Positions 16,179 through 25,000 of a stretch of 25,298 nucleotides of DNA are shown here, piece after piece. Below the pieces are notes generated by a model. It saw nothing but the letters and a program-made list of their open reading frames with translations. It was not told where the DNA came from and did not search any database. The DNA comes from a virus. The stretch's first letter is position 1; each line of letters starts with the position of its first letter. The DNA lies in the IMG/VR virus record IMGVR_UViG_3300031772_007566, positions 1-25,298 of that record; one strand, written 5' to 3'. The position numbers and the translations under genes are program-made.

Positions 16179-16478
16179 ATGCCACCCAGCAAGACAGAGA
16201 TGCGGATCGGCCTTAGTCCGGCATTTTTGCGCATCGCCTACTATTACCTCCGTCTGGGCGAAGGAGAATACACCCCAAACGGAGGACACCATCCACACTA
16301 CGACAAAGTCATCGTACGTGAACTCTATGAGTTCGGTGAGAATCCGGCGATGCCGGGAGAGTATGCGGGTGGGATGACTGTCGTGTTTTACAAGGACGGG
16401 CACCGCTTGCGCTTCGTCGAGTTTCGCTGCCAAGTCGTAGGCGGCGGTGGTTATCCCATCATGCGTTCTGTGGACTAA
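16179..16478 (+). CDS. Hypothetical protein
   Basis: A 99-aa protein I do not recognise. ATG 16179 is 2 nt past the preceding stop, with no strong Shine-Dalgarno, so translation is probably coupled. The sequence is aromatic and His-rich (AYYYLRLGEGEYTPNGGHH, HPHYDKVIVRELYEFG), followed by beta-strand segments (MTVVFYKDGHRLRFVEFRCQVV) and a Gly-rich turn. No membrane segment or signal peptide. It reads as a compact soluble alpha/beta protein in the small-gene run after the RNR. Confidence 0.6.
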   Translation: MPPSKTEMRIGLSPAFLRIAYYYLRLGEGEYTPNGGHHPHYDKVIVRELYEFGENPAMPGEYAGGMTVVFYKDGHRLRFVEFRCQVVGGGGYPIMRSVD

Positions 16479-16489
16479 AGGAGAGCATC

Positions 16490-16720
16490 ATGCGCGGTCT
16501 CATCGCTGTTCTACTGTTGTGGGGAGGGTGTGGATCACCGTGCCAGCAGGTCAAGGCGACTCGTTGCAACGCACAGGTTGTAGAGTTGTGTGGTTCAAAT
16601 CAAAAGTGGCAGCGTGTTCTTGATTGTACTCAAGTGAAGTCGATCTCCAACCCCAACGCGCCGAAGGACTGGGTGTGTGGCGAGACCACGACGGGGCACA
16701 CATGCGTTCCCAAAAAGTGA
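16490..16720 (+). CDS. Small Cys-rich secreted or lipoprotein-like protein
   Basis: A 76-aa protein with AAGGAG before its ATG. Residues 1-13 form a short hydrophobic export signal ending LLLWGGC; C14 would be the lipidated cysteine, although WGGC is a non-ideal lipobox. The mature part has several more cysteines (C18, C26, C34, C46, then VCG and TCV), probably disulphide-bonded outside the cytoplasm. The pattern C...ATRC...VVELC...KWQ...DC resembles small cysteine modules I associate with myxobacterial lipoproteins. The function is unknown; a host-surface or lysis-related role is possible. The 45-aa membrane protein starts inside its 3' end. Confidence 0.65.
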   Translation: MRGLIAVLLLWGGCGSPCQQVKATRCNAQVVELCGSNQKWQRVLDCTQVKSISNPNAPKDWVCGETTTGHTCVPKK

Positions 16721-16839
16721 GGCGGGAACGTGGCTGGAGGTTGACCTCAGGTTACTGGCCCGACCAGTTGATCTTTGGTATTGCCGTAGTGGTGGTGCTT
16801 GGGTCAATCGCACGCTTCTGTTGCCACATGTTTCAATGA
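16702..16839 (+). CDS. Small single-span membrane protein
   Basis: A 45-aa product starting at ATG 16702, inside the end of the 76-aa gene in another frame (19-nt overlap). It has a strongly basic N-terminus (RSQKVRRERGWR), then a hydrophobic helix LIFGIAVVVVLGSIARF (about 23-39) and a short CCHMFQ tail, so N-in topology is expected. AAAGT/GAGG-like purines do not form a clear ribosome site and it is likely coupled. Nested small membrane proteins of this kind are often lysis or superinfection genes, but it is too short to assign. Confidence 0.45.
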   Translation: MRSQKVRRERGWRLTSGYWPDQLIFGIAVVVVLGSIARFCCHMFQ

Positions 16840-16844
16840 AAAAT

Positions 16845-16872
16845 GCCCGCCAAGCACCATTGCTTAGCGGGC
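16845..16872 (-). terminator. Rho-independent-type terminator, minus orientation
   Basis: A near-perfect 12-bp hairpin with arms at 16845-16856 and 16861-16872, one C/A mismatch and loop CCAT. On the minus strand the stem is followed by A and then five T residues, the shape of an intrinsic terminator. On the plus strand no T-run follows. The genes here run on the plus strand, so it probably stops antisense transcription coming from the minus-strand block that begins at 17751. Confidence 0.5.
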
Positions 16873-16925
16873 CAGTAGAGTGTGAACCTGACTCAAAGGT
16901 AGCTCTCCCGGAGGAGGGATGCAAG

Positions 16926-17153
16926 ATGCGCCGTTGGCGATATCGTGCGTGGCGTCTTCCCAATGGATCGAAAGTGGTCTGTGTGCTAGATCGCGAATTT
17001 CCGCCATCGCCTGATTACGACATTCAATGGGAGCATCAAACAAGTAATGGAAGATTTGGAGTTGATGTGATCTCACGTGAACAAGCTAAGATCTTGTTAC
17101 GTGGTCCACGAACTCCATGCGAATGGGATGTTGATACGTTGAAAGGGGAATGA
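16926..17153 (+). CDS. Hypothetical protein
   Basis: A 75-aa basic protein I do not recognise. GGAGGAGGG a few nucleotides before ATG 16926 gives a strong start. The N-terminus is Arg/Trp-rich (RRWRYRAWRLPNG), followed by a beta hairpin, a Pro-rich turn (FPPSPDYD) and a C-terminal helix (SREQAKILLRG). No cysteine motif beyond two single cysteines and no membrane segment. Its stop lies between two candidate starts of the next gene, so expression is coupled. Possibly a small nucleic-acid-binding protein, but that is a guess from charge. Confidence 0.6.
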   Translation: MRRWRYRAWRLPNGSKVVCVLDREFPPSPDYDIQWEHQTSNGRFGVDVISREQAKILLRGPRTPCEWDVDTLKGE

Positions 17154-17155
17154 TC

Positions 17156-17761
17156 ATGCTGACTCCAGAGCTGACACGAAACTTCTGGGACCACATGCTG
17201 AAGACGTTTGGCGCCGTGGCAACGCAGAAGGGCGATGCCGAGCTGATGAAGGTCGTGGCTACTGTCCTGGATGCGTTCGGCGTGCAGGACAAAGAGCAGT
17301 TCATGAAGGACTTCGTGACCACCCTGGGCCGTACCATCTACATCCCCTTCGAGGTCGGGATCGAGATCCCCCGCTGGCCGCTCTGGGCTCAAGTTCGCGT
17401 GTGCGTCCACGAATGTGGTCATGTCGTGCAAGGCAACCGCGAGGGCTGGGCCACCTTCGATTCGCGCTACGTGACCTCTTCCAGTTTCCGTGCAGGCTAT
17501 GAGGCCGAGTGCTATGGAGCTGACATGGAGATGGAGTTCTGGCGGCTGGGTACGTCGGGCTTCGATCCGTTCAAGTTCGCTCAGGAGCGCCCGTTGAGTC
17601 TCAAGAACTATGGCTGCAAGGAAGCTGAGATCGAACAGGCTCAGCAGATGCTCACCATCCGTGCGGGGCTCGTCGCGCAGGGTGTGGTTGAGACCAAGGC
17701 CGCGCAGGTGGCGATTCCGTGGTTGGAGGCGAACGTGCCGGGGCTACGCGTTACTTCTTAG
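17156..17761 (+). CDS. HExxH putative zinc metallopeptidase-like protein
   Basis: A 201-aa soluble protein with CVHECGHVVQ; the HECGH motif lies at residues 85-89, the hallmark of zincin peptidases. Candidate third ligands are E116 or E118 in YEAECYGADMEME. The first 60 residues are helical, and the C-terminal 60 form helices without transmembrane character. ATG 17156 is preferred over the overlapping ATG 17150 because GGGGAA lies 6 nt before it. No export signal is present, so action in the cytoplasm on host or phage protein is more likely than cell-wall lysis. The stop overlaps the minus-strand gene at 17751 by 11 nt. The substrate is unknown, and catalysis is inferred only from the motif. 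Confidence 0.7.
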   Translation: MLTPELTRNFWDHMLKTFGAVATQKGDAELMKVVATVLDAFGVQDKEQFMKDFVTTLGRTIYIPFEVGIEIPRWPLWAQVRVCVHECGHVVQGNREGWATFDSRYVTSSSFRAGYEAECYGADMEMEFWRLGTSGFDPFKFAQERPLSLKNYGCKEAEIEQAQQMLTIRAGLVAQGVVETKAAQVAIPWLEANVPGLRVTS

Positions 17762-18227
17762 CGTAAGCGACACCCAGCCCTACCGCTACACCCGTAGCAA
17801 CGAGGGCCACGCTACCGCCGATGATGCCCCAGAGCCAGCTGTAGGTGGGCTTGTACTTGTAGGTGTTCTTCTCTTCGATCTCTTTCTTGAGTTGCGTGAT
17901 CAGGTCGTTGATGCGCTTCTGATCGAGTGCCTGTACGGTCTTCAGGGACGCAACGATCTGGTCGTTCTTCTCGGTGAGCTTCTTGTAATCCTCAAGCTGT
18001 TGTTGCAAAAGAGGGGCAGCGTCGCGCCACAAGGCGCAGTCGTTGTCCTTCTTTTTTAGCTCCAGCGCTCCCGCCGTGTCGTAGGTAGCATGGAACTCCG
18101 TGGGACAGAGCTTCATCGTCCAGGGCGGCAGCACCTTCAAGTTCTTGGGCTGGTCGCCTACCTTTACGGGATCCGCGTGAGCCACCAATGAGAGTAGAAG
18201 AGGGAACAGGAGGCAGAGACTACGCAT
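17751..18227 (-). CDS. Secreted coiled-coil protein with C-terminal membrane span
   Basis: A 158-aa protein with an N-terminal signal peptide (about 1-18, ending LVAHA), two cysteines (C41, C64), a charged coiled coil (about 72-121) and a C-terminal glycine-rich transmembrane helix (about 129-155) ending AYAKK. GGGAGGAG lies 7 nt upstream of ATG 18227, inside the end of the preceding gene; the two overlap by 8 nt. A periplasmic coiled coil tied to a membrane, paired with another membrane/coiled-coil protein, is reminiscent of spanins, the phage proteins that fuse inner and outer membranes at lysis. However, it lacks a lipobox, so it is not a standard o- or u-spanin. The assignment is tentative. 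Confidence 0.7.
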   Translation of the reverse strand: MRSLCLLFPLLLSLVAHADPVKVGDQPKNLKVLPPWTMKLCPTEFHATYDTAGALELKKKDNDCALWRDAAPLLQQQLEDYKKLTEKNDQIVASLKTVQALDQKRINDLITQLKKEIEEKNTYKYKPTYSWLWGIIGGSVALVATGVAVGLGVAYAKK

Positions 18228-18642
18228 CGTTGATCTCCTCCCACGACTTCAGGCCCTCGAGCTTCTTTTGCCGCTCGGCGTGCGCCGTTTCGAGCGCTTT
18301 CAGCTTCTCGTCGCGAACACGGATGACGGATGCAAGCAGACGCGTTTCTGCGGCCAGATTCTCTTGGTTACTCTGTTCTTTCGCTACTTGCGCTTCGTGT
18401 TCCTTTTGCGCAAGGTCCACCTTGAGCTGCTCGAGTTCTGTGCGTGCCGCTGCTAGCTCCTTGGCCTGCTTGTTGGCCAGGTAGGAGGCATAGGCAATGG
18501 CGATGAAGCTGATGATTGCCATGATGATGGCAGTGATGTAGCCCCACGGCACCGCTTCTTTCTTGGTCTGAACTTCTGTGTTGCGCGTCGTAATGGACTT
18601 GATCAGCTCATCAAGCTTCTTACTAAGGTCGGTGGTATCCAT
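18220..18642 (-). CDS. Inner-membrane coiled-coil protein, i-spanin-like
   Basis: A 140-aa protein with a short cytoplasmic segment (1-31), one transmembrane helix (about 32-55, containing YITAIIMAIISFIAIAYASY) and a long charged coiled coil (about 58-125). This N-in, periplasmic coiled-coil layout is that of Rz-type i-spanins, although the cytoplasmic part is longer than usual. It begins 3 nt after the stop of the fibre gene with no clear Shine-Dalgarno, so reinitiation after the fibre gene is likely. It overlaps the next gene by 8 nt. A structural or inner-membrane scaffold role is an alternative. Confidence 0.7.
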   Translation of the reverse strand: MDTTDLSKKLDELIKSITTRNTEVQTKKEAVPWGYITAIIMAIISFIAIAYASYLANKQAKELAAARTELEQLKVDLAQKEHEAQVAKEQSNQENLAAETRLLASVIRVRDEKLKALETAHAERQKKLEGLKSWEEINDA

Positions 18643-18645
18643 TGC

Positions 18646-21468
18646 TTAGAAAATGACGTTGAGAGGATCAGAACTCGTGGCTGTTTGCCAGAGGTTAGCG
18701 GTTCCATTATCTTGGATAGCCGTGTTTCCTGCTGCACCTTTTTTGATCGTGTTGCCAGTCACGACTGTACGCATCACACTCGTAGCCAACAGAATGATGT
18801 ACTTACCCGTGGCTGTGGTACCGGTGTTGTGAATACGATTGCTCGTGATCGTATTGTACGCATTGGCACCGTTGACGAACGAGAGGTTAATCATTCCCGG
18901 CGATGTAGACACCATATCGTTGAACTTGAACGAGCAGTTGTTGACCGAATTCCGGTACGTGTAATTTGCACCGGAGATTGTCGCTGCCATTTCGACCAAA
19001 CAGTAGATCGCGTTGGCAAGCGTGGACCGAATGGTGCATGCTTCAATCGTGACGTCTGTCGTATCAATGACGTACCAACCGTGTGTCAAGTATCCTGTTG
19101 CACCAAGTTCAATCTTGCAATCGTCGAACATCGATTCAGGTTGGATACCGCTGAAACACGCGTAGTAGGCTGCGATATCGGTATGCGTGAGACCGCTAAG
19201 GTCCACGTATACATCTTCAAAAACCCCACTGCCTTCGATCGTGTAACGCTGTGCTGCCGCACTCTGATCACCAAACACCGTGAACTGTGCTGCACCGGAT
19301 GGCGCACCCGACATGACGAAGCCACTAAGCTTCGCATTCCGTATCGTAACAAGCCCTCCAAAGCCCGTCACACGTACATAGGGGACGAGGTAGTTCAATA
19401 TGAACCCATCGCCACCTGATGTAGGAATCTTGCCGGCGTTGATGATCGTGAGGCCATCGACAACACCGTTAGGAGATACGAGAATGATGGGTGAGTTATT
19501 GGCGGCAAAACGCAATAACTGATTCGCCATGTTGAAGTAAAGGTTTGTAGCAACAAGCGCATCTGCTTGCACATTCAACAAACTAGTGTAGATGTCTCCC
19601 GTACCCGTAACGGTCCACTCGACATTGTCCAGACGAATGATGCCGCCTTCAATCGAGACCACCCATTGTGCCGTGGTGAAAGGAGAACAGATGATTTTGG
19701 TGTTCGAGATAACGAGCCGTACACCGGCGGTGGCGTTAAGACCTATGTTGTTATCTGGCACGGTGATTGTGCAGTTGTCAAACATACCGCTTGAGCCACC
19801 GGCGGCCATATAGATGAGCTGTTGACCAACCCCTGTACCGGTGATTTGGGTATCCAACACGCGAAGTTTGGCTGTAGATGTCACATTGAGCAGTCTTCCA
19901 TTGCCCGTTAACTGACACTGTTCGATCGTGACGTTTGCCGCTTGTACGTCTAGGAGATCCGGGCCTGAGCCCGAGATCAGATTCACGTTTTCGATACGTG
20001 AACCCGCTGCACTTGACGTGAACGTCATAGCGTAGCCGCTTGGATGGTTAGCCGTGATCGTAACACCCTCCTCCACACCAATGATGCGTATGGCCTTGGT
20101 TGTAGAGAGATTTACGCTGAAGGTGTATGACCCTTTTCGTACATGGATGGTACCGCCATTGGCGGCGGCAAGCGCCAAGAACGCGGCTCTCAGACCACCT
20201 GGACCATTGTACTGGCCTCCAGTGGATGCAGATCCATCCGTGACAGAGACAAAGACACCTGTGTGCCCACGTAGTGCATAGACCTGTTCGTCGATGTTTT
20301 CGAAGGCTTCACGGTTCGTAAGCGCTGGGTTGTGGGGGTGTGTGCCCGTGCTAACGCGCTTGACACCCTCATTGACACCGTCGTAGCAGTTGTAGAGACC
20401 TGCCATGCCATTGTAAGCCCAAGAGATCTGCAAACTATCGAATCCAAGAGGCGCAGGATAGCCGACTTGAATGAGTGAACCATCCGCGAAGAGCAACGTG
20501 GTAGAGTTGATTGCTTTACAGATAGGAATGCAATTCGGAATCTTCTCGGGCTGACGACGTGAGTTGAAGAGCTGTCCAGCGGTCAGTACGTAGTTTCCAT
20601 TCTCGTACGTGCTTTGGAGCCGCCCACCAGTGCCTGTGGTGTCCACGTTCTTGTCGTACCAAACCCCGATCATGTCGCCTTCTTGGATCCGGTTTGCCGT
20701 GGATGCCGCAAAGAACGTGGCTAACACCGTGGGTGTGATCGTGTGCAACACACCCGCAACGCCCCCTTTGAGGAAACGCTGTGTGTAGTCGCCACTCCAC
20801 TGTGGCGCACCCCAAAGCGCAGCCGCATTGGTGCCGGTAGAGCCCGAACCGAGAGATGCGAGCACGAGAGTGTTGGCTGCTGACACGTTCACAGCCGTGA
20901 TCAGATCGTTGCACGTAGTCGTGCCCGACACGATCGTGATGTAGATATGATTCAGGTTCCCAGATGCGCCCTTCAACGTTACCGTGAGAGAGGCCCCCGC
21001 AACAATCTCCACGGAAATAGCGTTAGCATCGGCAGCTGGAAAGGCACTGCCTTCCCATTGTTTCTTCACAGAAGTGAACACCACTTCGTTGCTCGAAGGT
21101 GTTCCAACACTGAGGCTGGCTTTTGACGATCCCACGTAGGGGTACGATGTTGAACGTCCCGGAGATCCGAACGAAACCAACACAAGGTCGGTGCCTAGGA
21201 GGAAAGTTCCACTGTTGGCAGGATAGACACCTTCGAACGTAGTAGGGTTGCCTGGAACGGCGCTGTAGAGGTGTGTGTTTGCGTCCACCAAACACGCGTG
21301 TTCATGCAACACTGTACGCAACAGTTCTGTGCGTAGGCGTGTATTCTCAGTAGGACGACGAAAAATTGTTTGATTTGCGGCTTCACCGTCAGTGACAGGG
21401 AGAATGGCATTAGACTCGGGGTAATCGGTATCACCGTTGCTGGAACGGAAATCGATGACTTGGCGCAT
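18646..21468 (-). CDS. Tail fibre or tailspike with parallel beta-helix
   Basis: A 940-aa host-recognition protein. Residues 1 to about 410 form a virion-attachment region including the phrase NIDEQVYALRGHTG, of a type common in phage tail proteins. From about 425, ANGGTIHVRKGSYTF opens a right-handed parallel beta-helix of the pectate-lyase-like type, with many N/V/I-rich rungs (TIEQCQLTGNG, MFDNCTITVPDNN, RLDNVEWTV, MFDDCKIELG, TIEACTIRS). It ends without a clear intramolecular chaperone. Such fibres bind or degrade surface polysaccharide; catalytic residues cannot be named from sequence. GGGAG lies 6 nt before ATG 21468. It is followed by the two membrane coiled-coil genes in the same direction. 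Confidence 0.85.
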   Translation of the reverse strand: MRQVIDFRSSNGDTDYPESNAILPVTDGEAANQTIFRRPTENTRLRTELLRTVLHEHACLVDANTHLYSAVPGNPTTFEGVYPANSGTFLLGTDLVLVSFGSPGRSTSYPYVGSSKASLSVGTPSSNEVVFTSVKKQWEGSAFPAADANAISVEIVAGASLTVTLKGASGNLNHIYITIVSGTTTCNDLITAVNVSAANTLVLASLGSGSTGTNAAALWGAPQWSGDYTQRFLKGGVAGVLHTITPTVLATFFAASTANRIQEGDMIGVWYDKNVDTTGTGGRLQSTYENGNYVLTAGQLFNSRRQPEKIPNCIPICKAINSTTLLFADGSLIQVGYPAPLGFDSLQISWAYNGMAGLYNCYDGVNEGVKRVSTGTHPHNPALTNREAFENIDEQVYALRGHTGVFVSVTDGSASTGGQYNGPGGLRAAFLALAAANGGTIHVRKGSYTFSVNLSTTKAIRIIGVEEGVTITANHPSGYAMTFTSSAAGSRIENVNLISGSGPDLLDVQAANVTIEQCQLTGNGRLLNVTSTAKLRVLDTQITGTGVGQQLIYMAAGGSSGMFDNCTITVPDNNIGLNATAGVRLVISNTKIICSPFTTAQWVVSIEGGIIRLDNVEWTVTGTGDIYTSLLNVQADALVATNLYFNMANQLLRFAANNSPIILVSPNGVVDGLTIINAGKIPTSGGDGFILNYLVPYVRVTGFGGLVTIRNAKLSGFVMSGAPSGAAQFTVFGDQSAAAQRYTIEGSGVFEDVYVDLSGLTHTDIAAYYACFSGIQPESMFDDCKIELGATGYLTHGWYVIDTTDVTIEACTIRSTLANAIYCLVEMAATISGANYTYRNSVNNCSFKFNDMVSTSPGMINLSFVNGANAYNTITSNRIHNTGTTATGKYIILLATSVMRTVVTGNTIKKGAAGNTAIQDNGTANLWQTATSSDPLNVIF

Positions 21469-21480
21469 GAGCTTCTCCCT

Positions 21481-21993
21481 TTACGCGGTAAACTGGAGGG
21501 TCCAGTTGTAGTCCAAGCTGATGGAGCTGGTCTTTACGATGGCGCCGTGCACTTGTCGAGCCCAACACTTCAAACTTCCACCGATAGGGTCGTTCCACGC
21601 ACTCGCACCGGCGGTAAAGAGTCCTGCTTCGCACAAGGTGTTTCCGTTACCTTCCGTTGTTACGAGCGTCGCCTGAAGAATTAGCTCACCGGGGAGTCCG
21701 TTGATTTTCTTGGCATCCGTAAGCTGTTTTCGAATCGTGGGATCTTCGGCGTGCAAGTTCGTGTCGTAACGGGACGGAGTCGTGTTGTTCGTCCCGAAAC
21801 GCATGGACGCCAGCATCAAGTTGCTAGGCGCGTAGTCTGTTGCACGTTGCGCCACAAGCTGACGCACCACTTCAGAGGCGTCAAAGGTAATAGTGTTTCT
21901 TTTCGAGAGGGTTCGGATGATGGGACCACCGTCACCTTGGCGTACATAGATGACCAGGGTGCCTACCATTTTGAGCGTATCGATGAAGTGCAT
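21481..21993 (-). CDS. Tail-fibre-associated virion protein
   Basis: A 170-aa protein between the baseplate-like and fibre genes, with AGGAT 8 nt before ATG 21993. It contains LCEAGLFTAG (about 119-128), a variant of the E-x-GLF segment often seen in phage tail fibre or collar-type proteins. The protein is beta-rich with Thr-rich strands, ends YNWTLQFTA as virion beta-sandwiches often do, and has no membrane segment. A role in linking the fibre to the baseplate is plausible by gene order. No enzymatic motif. Confidence 0.7.
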   Translation of the reverse strand: MHFIDTLKMVGTLVIYVRQGDGGPIIRTLSKRNTITFDASEVVRQLVAQRATDYAPSNLMLASMRFGTNNTTPSRYDTNLHAEDPTIRKQLTDAKKINGLPGELILQATLVTTEGNGNTLCEAGLFTAGASAWNDPIGGSLKCWARQVHGAIVKTSSISLDYNWTLQFTA

Positions 21994-22008
21994 GGCGTAA
22001 TCCTAGTG

Positions 22009-25000
22009 TCAATAGACCCTAATTTGCAAGGGTTGTTCAACGATTCCCATGTTTCCGCCACCCATGAGACGCCAATGCAACCCCATCTCAGCTACGTGGA
22101 TTCCACTCAACAAGATCTCAGAGGGTGAGAACACATCCAGAATGCGCCAGTAGCCATTGTTGAGCCCCGCACTGACCGTCGCATCTTTGATCTGAAGGTG
22201 CTGCTCTTTGTGGAAGTGTTGGAACATCCCACTTGGCGTGTGTAGGTGCCAACCGTCACTCTGTAGCACCAGTTGGCCATCGTACGGCTCTCGCGAGAAG
22301 AAGGACCACAGCAAAGCAGGTGTTGTTGGTAGTTCGGGATTATCGATGCGCACCGTGTACGCGTTCAGAACATTGAGAACGCCAAAAGGCAAGACCCCTG
22401 CTGGTTCACGCACTGTAATGCGTACGCCTTCATGCAGTCCCGTCAAAAAGATGGGATCGGCTGCATCGAATTGCACCTCATTACCCAAGTTTCGTAGCGC
22501 TCCATCTTTGTATACTTCAACCTGGCAATGACCTGCAATGGGGTTGAGCCCCCCGATTAAGAAGTCTGTGTCACCCAAGGAGGGGTCTTTGGACGTCGAG
22601 GGGCTCACCACCAGGGGCCGGTAATCGACAAGGTAAGTTCCTGCTGGCCACACCGTCAGGGGGGTCAGGACGCCTGTGTAGCGGTCCAGGGTGTAGTCTC
22701 GGGGCTCCCCGTAAAAGCCGACGGTACCGACCGGAGGAGTGACGTGGAATCCGGATAGGTAGGGGGCAACACTGACCGGGGCAGGGACAGACACGCCATC
22801 TGCCACCAGAAGCGTTGCACCAGCGACAATAGACCCTTGGTGGAAGACTCGGCCAATGGGCCAGGTACCTGATTCAAGGTACAGGGAGTTTCCAATAACG
22901 ATGGCATCGGTCTCGTCCCATGTTACGTCGATCAGTACATTCGGATCAACCATCAGCATCGTATCAACGAAGTTGCTGGCTGGTTCGATATACGCCAGGC
23001 AGTAGCCTGGCTTTGCAATGAGAACCAACTCACGCAAGTCTTGTACGAAGTCTGGTGTCACGATCTCCGTGATGTTGGGGTCGAAGCTGACGAAGAACAT
23101 GTGTTGCTTGAGGAACGTGTTCATTACTACGTTCGCCATTTTGCGGCGCTTTGCAGGCGTTGTTCCAATGAACGGAGGTACAACTCCCTCATCATTGGCC
23201 CCAACAAAGAAGCCAGGATCGCCGATGTGGGGGTCATCGATAGCGCCGAGCTTGTTCTCGTACAGAAGCGGCAACGTTGTGCGGCGTTCACTGCTTTCTT
23301 CCGGTAACAAGGTCTGAGGAATGATGATGCTTTCCCACCATGTGGGGTCTTGTACATAATCCGTGACACTGAACATGGTGGTAAACGGCTCAAACGCTTC
23401 GAATGTGATCTGAATATCACCAGTGACCCAGTTCACGATATCCGTGCGCACGGGTACATGCGAATCGAATTTGTACGTGTACTTCGTACCGTCGATGCGC
23501 TGTGTCGTGACTTGCTTCAGGGTGGGGTCGCTGATCGCGTCGTAAGATAGGAGATACTCACCGTCATCCCGCGCAACAGGGAGTCCCGCAATCACATTGA
23601 GTGCTGCTTCAATGTGTTGCATGGTCGGACCCAACACGTAGAGCTGAAAGATGCCGCGAATGAAATTGCGGTAGGTTTCCGACGATGGCGCAAAGCGATT
23701 GATGTATTGCCCGTAGTTGTTGTAGAGGTGATACTTATCAACTTTGGCGTCAGGTGCCCATAACGCTACTTCACGCACAGGCAGCGTTGTCGGGCTTGTA
23801 GTTAGTGCTCCAGTTGTGCGTACAGCCGTGAGTTCACGGAGCCAGCTGTACTCTACATTGGTCATCTCGAGCGGGTTCAATCCCCATTGACCAGCAAATC
23901 GCCCGATCTGAGTGATGCGGCCCGTTTCGTAATCGACGCTGTACTCGACACCTTCTTGGACAGTGTGATAACCACCGTTATAACTGTTACCTACAACGCC
24001 GTGCGCCACTAACGACCCGCGTACGATACGGGTATGGCTTAACTGAACCACATAACCATCGTGGATTTGCCAACCGATAGCGTAATTTGATAGATCGGGG
24101 CAACTAGCTGATCTATCCAACACGGCATTACGCGTATCAATGAGTCGCTTGATTCTGTACGTTCCGCTGTTGGTCACACCGACCAGCTTGACGGTTACGG
24201 TTTCAGGAACGAACGCTCCTTCGATGTGGCCGACGGTCTCACTATCGATGGTCTGAAGGTTGTACCGTCCGTTTTGTCCGTAACTACTCCCCGTAATCTC
24301 AAGGGTTGCGTTCTCAACAGCGGTGGCGAGAGGTGTCGTCATGACACCGCCAGAACGCGTGAGCGTACCGTCCGCCGCGAGGGTAGCCGTCCACGTGATA
24401 TCACCACAGAGCGTGAGATCAACGTAGCGACCCTTCTCGGTTACCGTATTGAAAACAGTAGTTGAACCGATGGGAAGCTGAAGTACGGTATCGTTACCCG
24501 ACCGAATGAGTAGGGCGTTGTACAAGTTAACGGTAGGCTTGACTGTACCTTGTCGAGTGTACGTCGTGAATTCTTCGGGCACCAAAGAGTTAGTTGGTTT
24601 GCGAAGAAGCACGTACTCGACATCTTCAACGGCTTCCAACAGACCTTTGGTAGGGCCGAAGTACAGCTTATCATGTCGAACAACTGTGATAGGGAAATCA
24701 ATAGGTACAGTAGGAAGCGCATCCTTCACGAGGGGGTCAGTGGAGCCTAGTACACGAAGGGTGTCTCCTTTGCAAATAGCTAGACCACGTGGCGCACCAA
24801 AATACCACGATTGCACTGACGTTGTAGCACGCAACGCCTCATCGTCAAACGCACCACCAACGGTGACATCAACCGTTCGATTTGCAAAACCTGGTTCTGC
24901 TATGAACGTCGTCTCAAAGAGTTTGACAACCAGGCTGCCGTTATTCGCTTCGGGGAGTGTGATCGTCCCCCCGACCAGCACGGTTTGTGGATCAATGACG

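Noticed and set aside
18685-19419. A 244-aa plus-strand frame inside the fibre gene
   Set aside because: Shadow of the beta-helix gene; the real frame shows continuous rung-like repeats.
22009-24981. Treating GTG 24981 as the start of the baseplate-like gene
   Set aside because: Codons upstream to the window edge are open and contain one of the internal beta repeats, so the gene continues beyond the window.
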